A stretch of DNA of 64,000 nucleotides from Bidens hawaiensis (lineage: Eukaryota; Streptophyta; Magnoliopsida; Asterales; Asteraceae), in the NCBI GenBank assembly GCA_021521415.1, contig JAIQDT010000186.1, forward strand, positions 1,216,001 through 1,280,000. Reading direction: 5' to 3'. How positions within the stretch are numbered: position 1 is the stretch's first letter; each line of letters opens with the position of its first letter. The notes beneath the pieces are model-generated. The model was not told where the DNA came from and ran no database searches. It saw only the letters and a program-made list of their open reading frames with translations. Position numbers and translations under genes: made by a program. Of the stretch, positions 23,251 to 32,911 are shown one piece after another.

Positions 23251-23759
23251 CCCCTCACTAGTTACATAAATAGCCCTTAAATGTTAAAAAGACTAAAAAG
23301 CCCTCATGTGCAGTGCACGTGTCAGTGTCAATGCTTAACTTAAATAATGGACGGTCGTTAGTGTAAAGGACTAAAACCGAGGAAAATATGCAACTAAAGG
23401 ATAAAGAATGAAACTCATTTTTGAAAATGACCCATTCCATAATTTTAGTAATTCAAAAGGACAAAATTTGTAATTTTTTCTTTTATCTATTTCGTCATCA
23501 ACAATTAATATCGCCCAAAAAAAACACATCTAAAACAACCATCGAAAAATATAATACCTCCTAAAGATAGCTTGGCTAGTAACAATCGAATCGATAAATC
23601 ATAAATGTTTATTGTGTGGATTGCTATTGATATTTTCATATCTATGTTCTAATCATACAAAGACATGAATATTAAATAAACATTGTGAAAATTTTGAAAC
23701 TAGACAATTAGTTGAAGCGAGTTAGATATCCTACTATACTATTAAAACAAATTAGTTTG

Positions 23760-25529
23760 CCTCCACATGCCCCTTTTTTATTGGATGATTTCCTTTCTTT
23801 CCAAATATATCTTGCACTTCTCTTTTTTTCTTACCAATTAAATAAATCAAAAATAAAATCAATTACTAATAATTAAAATACTAATAATTCAAATTAAAAC
23901 ACTTAATGTAACCATTTGACTAAAACCCGGTTTCCAACTTTCTATTCTTTCAACTACAATACACGCCCCTTTTCTACATACTTAACCTATTAACCTAATC
24001 AACAAATTACCCCTTCAATCGGCCATTATTTGATATCAATCTGATAATGATTTCATTAGATTCTTCATATACAATCGACACCGGAGTTCGGATTATGAAT
24101 TGGGCCATCGACGATAAAAAAATGGTCCGTTATTTTATAACAACGATTGATTTGATTAGATCCGGGAAACGATTTCAGTAGATCTATGACGATTGTTAAT
24201 CATATATTCACATCTATGGTTAGTATTTTACATTCTTATGTTAGTATTTATGTTTCATTATTATGATGTTTTAAAGTAGAGGCTAATTTAGTTTTATTTA
24301 ATATTGTAAAGGCATAAAAGAACCGGTTATGTCTGTTGAAGCTTTGGAGAAGATGATGGAAGATCCCACTGTACAAAAGATGGTATATCCGTAAGTTTGG
24401 ATATTAAAATTATTATTAAAAGGCACAAGTTTTAGTTTTTAGTGTTTTTGGATAATTGATATTAAAAGGCACTATTACATTTAGATATTAACATAGGTTA
24501 TTATTTTACATTCTTAGGTTAGTATGTTTAATGTTTAATTGATATTGATATGTTTCCTATTGGTTAATGGTTAATGTTTAATTGATTGCTAATTTCAATT
24601 ACATTATATGTTAAAAAAAATTTAATATATATATTTTAGATTATTAACCTAGGTTAGTGTTTTACATTCTTAGGTTATTATGTTGAATTGGTAATTGTTA
24701 ATGTTAATTGATATGTTTCCTATGTTTAATGTGTAATATGTTTAATGTGTAATGTGTAAGTGATTTCAAATTTCAATTGTGGTATTTGTTCAATTTTGAA
24801 TGTGAAATTGATTCCAATTTAAATTCAAAGTCAACTTAATGTGTCTAATTTTATAAACATGAATTGTAATATAATTTAATTGATATGAGTTATTGATGAT
24901 ATTAATATGTTTTCTATGTTTAATGTGTAATTGATTCTGAATTTCAATTATGGTATTTGTTAAATTTTGAATGTGTAATTCATTCCAAATTTAAATTACA
25001 GTATTTGATTTTTATTGATTCATATCTTTACTATAACCTAACAACTTTTTTAAGGATTTCAATTTAAATTAAACTCATATTAATGTGTCTAATTTTGTAA
25101 ACATGAATTAAAATATAATGTAATTGATATTGATATGATTTATGAGTTATTATTATTATTGTGTTATAAATAAATACCGAATTACATTCTCTAAATTGAC
25201 TGTATTTAATATTCGGTTATTACTACCAAATTAAGTAAGTATCAATTATCAATTACATTCTTGAAATCCCTAATTGTATTCCCTATTCCTTAAATTTACT
25301 ATATTTACACCTTTGCTTTTAATCTAACAATTCAATCTTTCTAAGAAAATATGTTTATCTATATATACTATAACCCGAATAAAGAAATTCTCACATTTCT
25401 CAATTCCTTACTCAGAATTCATATTTATGTCATTTTCAAGGTTTATTAATTTTTTTCAAAGTATAAAGCGAATATTAATTATTGAATCTTTAATCTTTGC
25501 TTTAATTTTATTGTTTCTGACACGGCAAA
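23760..25529. other. Helitron 5' interior, AT-rich
   Basis: Apart from the TIC40-like exon this stretch is AT-rich with several imperfect repeats of 'ATTGATATGTTTCCTATG', 'TTAATGTGTAAT' and 'ACATTCTTAGGTTAGT' words. It would hold the promoter of the RPA-like gene. No other coding region is recognised. Confidence 0.5.
24312..24390 (+). pseudogene. Captured exon resembling chloroplast import factor TIC40
   Basis: A 79-bp open exon flanked by AG (24310-24311) and GTAAGT (24391) encodes SVEALEKMMEDPTVQKMVYP. I recognise this as the start of the C-terminal Hip/Hop-like region of TIC40, the inner-envelope co-chaperone of plastid import. No other TIC40 exon is visible nearby, so this is a lone captured exon inside the Helitron-like element rather than a functional gene. 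Family assignment is from memory of the motif. Confidence 0.65.
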
Positions 25530-28500
25530 ATGGAAGCATCAAACATTACCATGTTCAAGGATTTGGATGTTTCTAACAACGACTGTGTACTGAAGGTTCG
25601 TATACTCAGACTATGGCGTTTGAAGGACAACAATAAACTCGGAGTGGATTGGTCCATAGAAATGATTTTACAAGATGAGATGGTATTATTATATACAAAT
25701 ATAATTGTTTTTATTCCTTTTTTTTTCTTCCTCATTATTTATAATTAATAATTATAATGTTTGTCGTATTAATAATGTAACAGGGTGAGAGGATGCAATC
25801 ATATGTAAGGAAAGCTTGCATACCTAAACATGATGTTTGGCTATCTGAGAATCAGTCATTGATTGTTCGAAAACCTTCACTTGGTGCAAATCTCTCAACA
25901 TACCGTTATGTTGACAGCCCACATGAGCTATGTTTCACATCAGAAACTCGTCTTTGTATTACCAATGAGTTTAAAGGTCACCTTTATGGATTCTCTTTTG
26001 CTACCTTTGATGATATCAAATCCAAGAACATACCTCAAAATGGAACAATAGGTTACCTCAATTATTTATTACCAATACACTTTTAAATTCTATGCATTCA
26101 ATTCTTGCAGACCGTTTAATATATGTTTCATTAATTTTGAATTTTTTCCCAGACGTAATCGGGCATGTCAGCAGGTTTTTTACCAACAAGAACTCATTCT
26201 TCCGAGAGTCACAACATCAGAATCGAAGAACCATGGAGTTTGCTGACTTGAGGTATTATTAATAATATAAATTATCATGTATAATCAAATAAATCAGTTG
26301 TGTTAACTTATGATTTTCTTTGCCAGTGGCAATAAGATTTATCTCACTTTATGGGATGACTATCTGAAGCAACTTACCAAATACGTTGCTGACAACCCGA
26401 ATGAGGAGTATCTCATTATCGTCCTCTAATTCGCAAGAGTCAAGTACTATGGAGGTATTAATAATTCTAACTTTTATATTTTACCCTTCAAATTCTTTAT
26501 AGTTAATAATTTTGAGTGTGACATATCTAAATATGATTATTGTAGAAAATGTATATGTCAACAACTCTTATGGTAACGCTGTTTCAAGGTTGTTGATCAA
26601 TGATTACTTGTATGAAGTGCTTGATTACAAGAAAAGGTTATTTCTTATACCTATATAATTATAATGTAATTTTATTCCTTAAAAACATTATTATTTCTTT
26701 TAAACACCTTATGACTTACTTTTAATAAATAATAGGTTGCTTGAAATTTTCACTCAAGTCCATGTCGAAATACCTATACCGGTTGGTTCCTCTATGTTGT
26801 TAACTGTGAAGGATGAGTTTTTGAAGAACTTTCAATTCTATTCAATCAGTGACCTTTGTACCATTGTGGAGGTATATAACCATTTGTATCTAAAAAAGTC
26901 ATCTTAAGTATTAGTTTTACTAAAAACTCCATTATGTTTTTGTTTGTAGGCTAAAAACGTCTTCATAGTTGGTACCGTTAAGGCAATAGTAGGCAACAAG
27001 GAATTGTACTACAATGGTTGCAAACGTTGTAGAACGGTGTGGGGCATCAGAGGCTGTTGCCCCGTGGCCAACTCAAAGGGGCTGAAGTTCGACGCAGAGC
27101 TTTTTGGTTGTTAAGTTATAATAGCACTCAGCAACATCCAACAGCTCCAATCCTTCTAGTTTGCACTAAAGTGGCTTAAGTAGCCCTCGAGGAGTCCGTT
27201 TATTCTCTCCATCTGAGCTTTCAAAGATATACCGACTTAGGTATCTGACCAAAAAATAACGACCTTCTAACATCACCGACTTTGAAATCTCGGGGTTTCA
27301 AAATGATTCAGAGAAAAAAAGCTCTTTTCATCACCAGGAGGTTTTTGTTGATGGAGTGAAGGTTTTTGAATGTAAGAGTGCAAGTTGTAATTCTCTAGGC
27401 TTAAACGTTGAACCAAGGTACTATTTTATAGGTTTAAAATATATTTTACTAATATTTTTTTATTAAATAATATTAATTTTATAGGCTGTTTTAATAGACA
27501 TTTTTTTAAATTCTTAAATAATCTTCATTATGATTCAGATTCCGTATTCCAATTCGTGTCCAAGATACCACCGGTTTCGTTTCGCTTACGTTGTTTGATC
27601 GTGATGCAAGACAGTTGTTCAATTAGGCTGCAGATCATTTTGTGACCACTGATGTTGAGGTATGAGATTATTATATGATAATAAAACTTATATTTGGTTA
27701 TACCATCAATGTTTTGTCAATCTACACATTTGCACCACCCTCCGATAAAATTTCGTTTTTGTCTTTTGTTTCTGTCATGTACAGTAATGAGTTTAATATA
27801 TTGCTTTTGTGTTAATTTTATTACTTTTGTGTTTCATTTTTATAAACATCATCTTTTATCATATTTTAGATATTTAAATGTAAAACCAAAATTCTTTTTG
27901 TCATTTCAACATGATTGTTAATTCTTTTAGTATTCACCAACTTAATTTTACATATAATGTCTTACCTTTCTTTTGTTACTGTTTTTTAATTTCTTAAATG
28001 AATTCTGATTATGTTACTTATTTCCTACTATTTTGTTGAAGCTTGGTCCGATGCACACATTTCTCGAAGAACTCAATATTATATTAGAGAAAAAGTTTGC
28101 TTTCATTGTAGAGGTTAGTGACTAATATAAGAAACTCATATGATGTATACGGTGTCAGCAAGTTAACGGATGACGAGGACGTTTTTAATGAGCTTGATAA
28201 GCAGCTTGGTCATGGTCAGGTATAATGACCTGTTTCAATTTTTAAAATAATGAAAATCTACATAATCCATTTATTTATTTATTTGATTATTATTTAACTA
28301 ATTTTAACTTAAATGTGTAGCCTAACGCCAATCAGTCTTTAACAACTGGATCAACCTCTGGCCTGAAGTCAACCGAAAAGGTAAGACATTAAAAATAATA
28401 ATGAAATATGTATCAATTTGTCTAAATATAATATTTCATGAAATCTAAATGTGTAGACTAAAAACATTTTTTTAAACTTCTTCGTAGGATATGTGTACGC

Positions 28501-28745
28501 CTTCGTCCAACCAGTTCACTCCGATTTCAATTTCTGAAGATATTATTCCTGATCGTCTTTCATCGCTTGACGAAAAGGTTATTTCTTTACTTATCGTTGA
28601 TGCAAAACTCAAACGCAAGTTGGATGACACTTATGATGTTCATGATGACACTTGTATGTCTGCAAACAAGACGAAGGTTGACGAAGAACCAATTGTTGAT
28701 GCTAATGTTGGTGAGGGAGATACCGTTGGAATGCAAAAGATATAA
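25530..28745 (+). pseudogene. RPA1-like (DUF223/OB-fold) gene of a Helitron, broken
   Basis: Spliced remnants of a plant replication protein A large-subunit-like gene. Exons I can bound: 25530-25682 (MEASNITMFKDLDVSNND), 25784-26051 (RKACIPKHDVW, YGFSFATFDDI), 26153-26252, 26327-about 26455 (LTLWDDYLKQL), 26546-26636, 26736-26871 and 26950 onward (YYNGCKRCRT, first half of a zinc ribbon). Later ones are near 27539-27660 (VSLTLFDRDARQLFN), 28041-28112 and 28487-28745. The family binds single-stranded DNA through OB folds. An in-frame TAA at 26427-26429, a TAG after ARQLFN near 27625, and an insertion within the zinc ribbon show it is dead. Confidence 0.82.
27036..27212 (-). pseudogene. Antisense Ty3/gypsy integrase fragment inside the RPA-like gene
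   Basis: On the minus strand MERINGLLEGYLSHF, then in shifted frames ELLDVAECYYNL and SPFELATGQQPLMPH, are recognisable as the segment after the catalytic Glu of plant Ty3/gypsy integrases. It sits between the CKRC half of the RPA zinc ribbon (about 27030) and the matching ECKSASCNS half (about 27370), so it interrupts that domain. No LTRs accompany it. It is a fragment with at least one stop and two frameshifts. Confidence 0.8.
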
Positions 28746-29353
28746 AATGGACTGATTTGAAATTTTCGTAATAAATGCAACGTTTTGCATGCATGTTTAC
28801 TTTATTTTTTTTGGTTTGAGATGGGATGTTTTTGTGTTTATTGTCCTTTATTTGACATTATCAATTTGGTTTTATTTGTCGTGCTTGAATTTCATATGGA
28901 TAGCAATGAATTTGCGTTTTCCTAATGTTAGGTGTTATTTTATATTTGTATTCTCTATTCTTCTTGGTTTATAGTTCAAACCAACTACTATGTTTATTCT
29001 TTCTAATGTTCGTTTAAAAATAACATATTTTTTATAAAACTTTAAATTAGGGAATCTTCATTATCGTGATCCAACTAACATTACTACTTACATTGGTACT
29101 ATCAACATGCAATTTGAATAATGATACATCTATTTTGGACATCTACATATACAATTGTAAAACGAAAGTTATTTTGTTGTTTATGAAATTATCATTTTCA
29201 ATTTTGTATTACGTATATAGTAATTGTAGAACCAATGTTATTTTGGTTGTACTTATGTTGAAGCAACTTTTTGTTTATAATACGTTATAATAACAATTAT
29301 ATATCATGTTATTGTCTCCTCGAGTGTTGTTGTTAAACGTTTTTTATATTTTC

Positions 29354-29383
29354 ACTCGTGTCGTACACGGGTCAATAACCTAG
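29354..29383 (+). other. Helitron 3' terminal hairpin and CTAG end
   Basis: ACTCGTGT and ACACGGGT pair around a CGT loop (29354-29372, one G-T pair). Eight bases later the sequence ends CTAG at 29380-29383, followed by T. Confidence 0.75.
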
Positions 29384-29391
29384 TTAGATAT

Positions 29392-29926
29392 AAACAACAC
29401 TGATATCTCTCATTTTATGGCTTTGCATCTTCCAATTATCGTTGATGAAATATGTAATATTCATGAAAAAATAATCTTTTTTAAGATTTCTTGATGTGAT
29501 GTACACGTAAAAATTTATAAGCCCTCAAAGGATATGGTGTGATGATAAGGTGTCTCCATTTAAATATAGTTAACCGTTAAAAAGATATAATGATTTTAAA
29601 AAATGACATAAAATAAAGATACCTTATTGTTTTTTGTTTTTCATACCTTATTGTTTTTTGTTTTTCATATTCGCAACACTATAATATGTAAATTTTGTTT
29701 TTCTCTATTCACTTTATTTTGGTACACCAGAATTTGATGTTTCGATCAAACAGAATACGATCACTAGGTTCTTTAGTTATGACTTTTTATGCTTTTAGGC
29801 TGATAGTGGTACATTCTTTAAGAAAGAAAAAACTTTTGTGGCATAGTTTGCGCCAACAAATAGCTACGTAAGCTATTTTTAATGTCACATATAAAATTGG
29901 TATTATCAAATCGTTTGCCACTATTA
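29392..29926. other. AT-rich intergenic DNA, no gene seen
   Basis: Contains a short direct repeat of ATACCTTATTGTTTTTTG near 29618-29665. Nothing else is recognisable. Confidence 0.55.
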
Positions 29927-30870
29927 TAGTGGCGGATTTAGGAAATGTTTTCGTAGGGGTCGGAATTTTTCCGCTGTAATTTTTTTCCGGTTTAATTTGG
30001 CAGTTTGGGTTGGGTCAAATCGGTATATAATTTCTTTTTTTTCCGGATCAGGCGTTCTGATCGGGTCGAATCGGGTCATATAAAAAGGAGACAATCAACC
30101 AAAATATAATTAGATATACATAATAAATATATTATATATAAAATTGTCATAAGTAGTGATGAAACCAACAAATTTCAAGTGAAGGGTCCAAATTAATGTT
30201 ATTATATTCACATTGCTACCTTTTTCTAAAAAATCTATGTACTGCATACACGAATATAATTACTGTCAACTTTTCGATATTACTTTAACTGTATTTTAGA
30301 AATCTGGTAGATAAATATTTTAAGTTTTTTTTTTAAATTAGTTTAGTAAATGAACATAAAAAAAATCTAAAGGATATTTTTTTTTACCAACAAATATCAT
30401 TTATATATCAAAAGAAACAACCTATTGAAATTTATATTTGAAAGCTAAAATAAAACTAACTTAATGAAAGGAATGTTTGAAAATAACACTTTTCAAGTTT
30501 CCATAGTTTTGTTTTCATTTTTCATTTTGACCCCAAGGTAATTTTTTTAAATATTGGACTAGATTTTTAAAAGGCCCAATAGATAACTAATATTAGGTTT
30601 CTTCTTCCTCTAGTACTCTGCAACTTTTAACGGATAGAACGCAACTTTGTAGTTTGCGCTGATGATCGGAAAACATGGCTAAAATTCACTTGTGGTTTCA
30701 CCGTTTCTCATCACCCATCTAATATCGAAATTCTACAGGGGTCGGTGTCAAAATTTCACTGGGGTTGGTTGAGATTTTAACACTATAACGCTACTAAAAA
30801 TTTTCTTTTCACAGGGACGGCCGACAGGCCCGACACCTCTACCTTGAGGGTAGACCCGCTCCCGCCACTA
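29927..30870. mobile_element. Small TIR element starting TAGTGGCGG
   Basis: TAGTGGCGG at 29927 is mirrored by CCGCCACTA ending 30870. The next bases continue an imperfect relationship (GGATTTAGG versus GGTAGACCCGCTCC). 'AGTGGCGGA.TTAGGAAA' with GGGGTCGGAATTTT is a repeat start seen very widely in plants. The interior is non-coding. A target-site duplication is not clear, so class is uncertain. Confidence 0.55.
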
Positions 30871-31265
30871 TACTGCTTCTATTTTTAATTGACTCTACTA
30901 TTTCATTATTATCATTATTACAATATAAATGATAAACAGTAGATATAAAGCATGAAAACAACAAATATCATTGATTGTCTTAAATTCTTCTGGCTAAATG
31001 TATTAACCGGAATAGAAGATATAGATCTTAGCGGCGATTGAGGAGATTTACTCGTTACACTTCGTCTTCTCTAATCTCTTATAAACATGCACCCGTCAAC
31101 GAGAATATGTTAGAATGAGTCAGAGACCGAACTAACATTCGACGCTCAAGTCGGTATATTATTCATCATAATCGGTATCACGGTATGTATATATAAATAG
31201 GTAATATGAGAGAAGAGAGCATAGTAGTATGAAGTAAATCTTCCGATAGTAATAATTCGGATAGG
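30871..31265. other. AT-rich intergenic DNA, no gene seen
   Basis: Flank of Athila-1. No open frame or repeat of note. Confidence 0.55.
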
Positions 31266-32383
31266 TGATGGGTTGTGCGAGTGGCTTGTAAAATATAAAG
31301 GGATTAGTTGGATATTTGCTTTTGCACAAGATCGTGTTTTAAATTTATGAAAGTGATCTCTACAAAGACTCAACACACACAAAATAGGCAAGTGTACCTA
31401 TCGTATATGCATAATAGTATTGGTAAGAACCAAGTATCGATCCGTGGACACAAATGTTTCTAATAATAAATCGTCGTTTTACTTTAATCGGAGGTTGTAA
31501 TCATTTTGAGGTTAATTTTTGAACTTTTTATAAAATGTAAATACTTATATATATATAATATATAGGTGACCAAGACAAGAAATTCTAAACGAGTTGTTCA
31601 GTTATGCGAAGGTAACCATCTAAGATCAAGAATCCACTCCATTTTAACATTGATAATTAATATTTGGACATGTGATAAACTTGCCATAATAATATATGAT
31701 AGATAGCTCCTTAAACCTTAAGTGAGCATCTTTGGCACTAAGGAGATAGCATGCGCATTTTAAAGTGCACCCTTTTCTAATGTCATACCATCTCAATGAT
31801 GTCAATTTAAGTTGGCAAGTAGTTTCGTAAAGTAGAAAGATTAGAATTGACTTCAATTTCTCAAATACTAATTCTAACAACTTCGGGTGGTTGTAGTTCA
31901 TCACACAACCTCCCCTTGGTTGATTTATGTAGGTTATAATTACACATTCCGTTAACATATGATTTCTTTAACTAATTTGATATCCTAAGCAAAGCCGTTT
32001 TCGGATTACCAAGGTTTAGAAAAATACATCATAACTTATATCTCATCATTTCTAAGTACAATATAAGGATCCATGTTTCGATAATGTATCAAAGTATTTC
32101 TATCTTTCAAGAACATGAATCGATCATGAACGATTGCCAATGGAATTGACAACCACCAACTTTGAATTAGTGATTTAAGACGGTGAAACATTTCTCATCA
32201 AAAGATAATTGTAATATAACCATGTACTTTACTAGACTACATCACATGTCTTGATTAATTATCAAGTAAAACAAAGCTTCTTCATAGATTTTAGATGGTA
32301 AAAGGAGTTTAGCTCATGATGAGCATGATGATAAACATTAAGATGAATGATGATAACAAATACATGATTAAACTTGGAACAAT
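31266..32383 (-). repeat. Athila-1 3' LTR, outer part
   Basis: Starts TGATGGGTTGTGCGAG and matches 56600-57488 up to GACAACCAC. It continues to the copia insertion point (ACAAT at 32379-32383). It resumes at 44887. Combined length about 1.8 kb, with TGAT...ATCA termini. Confidence 0.88.
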
Positions 32384-32624
32384 TGTAGGTTCCCTGGACG
32401 GATCACACGAGATATCCCGATATACACAGGTGCGGAATCCCTGTGTAGATCGTTACGGACGTAGAACACAAACACACGAACACACGAATACGATACGAAC
32501 AAACTCACGTTATATTAATAACTCAACACGTGATTCTTACAGACTCTCGACCTCACGTCACTTGACTCACTGAATTACACGTAACTTAACCACTTAAAAC
32601 CAACACTAAAACGATAATCCGTAA

Positions 32625-32636
32625 CCTATATAAATA
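32625..32636 (-). promoter_or_regulatory. TATA box of the copia LTR
   Basis: The coding strand reads TATTTATATAGG next to the palindrome cluster. The active copy would be the 5' LTR equivalent at about 44659-44670. Confidence 0.65.
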
Positions 32637-32640
32637 CACG

Positions 32641-32765
32641 ACAACTTCGCCTCAGGCGAAGTTGTCCATAACTTCGCTCGTTCAACAAGTTCGCCTAGGC
32701 GAACTTGTTAACAACTTCGCTTGGTTAACAAGTTCGCCTAAGCGAACTTGTCAACAACTTCGCTT
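32641..32765. repeat. AACTTCGCC..GGCGAAGTT palindrome cluster in the copia LTR
   Basis: The first palindrome (32641-32665) has perfect 12-bp arms ACAACTTCGCCT/AGGCGAAGTTGT around one base. It is followed by AAGTTCGCCTAGGCGAACTT, then AAGTTCGCCTAAGCGAACTT and single AACTTCGCT half-sites. The block starts five bases upstream of the LTR TATA box (coding sense). The same block is at about 44675-44799 in the other LTR. Confidence 0.9.
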
Positions 32766-32847
32766 TAGACAAACAAATACATAAACAATATTACAGACTC
32801 GATTACAGACACTAGACATATGAACTACTGACATTTATGCACCAACA

Positions 32848-32863
32848 GACTCCCCCTTGGCAG
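32848..32863 (-). other. Copia polypurine tract
   Basis: The coding strand reads CTGCCAAGGGGGAGTC immediately before the 3' LTR. Confidence 0.8.
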
Positions 32864-32911
32864 TAGCTTCATATCTTGATCTTTCAGCTCTTGTCTCGTA
32901 ATCCTGTATCT

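Larger units (their letters stand above)
17389..23486. mobile_element. Long-TIR element split by a nested insertion
   Basis: The left arm reads AAATTACAAATTTTGTCC, ATGAGTTTCACTCTTTATCC and CTTTACACTAACG up to 17535, then resumes after the nested element at 22456 with CATGAGGGCATTTTAGTC and GAAGGGCTATTTGTG. The right arm (about 23258-23486) is its inverted counterpart, containing the same blocks in reverse complement. The spliced arm is about 215 bp and moderately diverged. The remaining interior (about 22540-23250) has no transposase. MULE-like or foldback are the likely classes; exact ends and target site are unresolved. Confidence 0.75.
23729..29383 (+). mobile_element. Helitron-like element (non-autonomous)
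   Basis: The 5' end reads A|TCCTACTATACTATTAAAAC, the usual TC-start, CTATATTAA-rich form of plant Helitrons. The 3' end reads CACTCGTGTCGTACACGGGTC then AATAACCTAG|T: an 8-bp hairpin about 10 bp before a CTAG terminus followed by T. The interior contains an RPA1-like gene, common in plant Helitrons, and a captured exon, but no Rep/helicase. An unexplained 10-bp direct repeat AGTTAGATAT flanks it (23720-23729 and 29382-29391), overlapping the ends. Confidence 0.75.
32384..32847 (-). repeat. Copia 3' LTR
   Basis: TGTAGGTTCCC to GCACCAACA, 464 bp, matching 44418-44881 except three substitutions. It contains the palindrome cluster at 32641-32765 and a minus-strand TTTATATAGG at 32625-32634. Confidence 0.95.
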
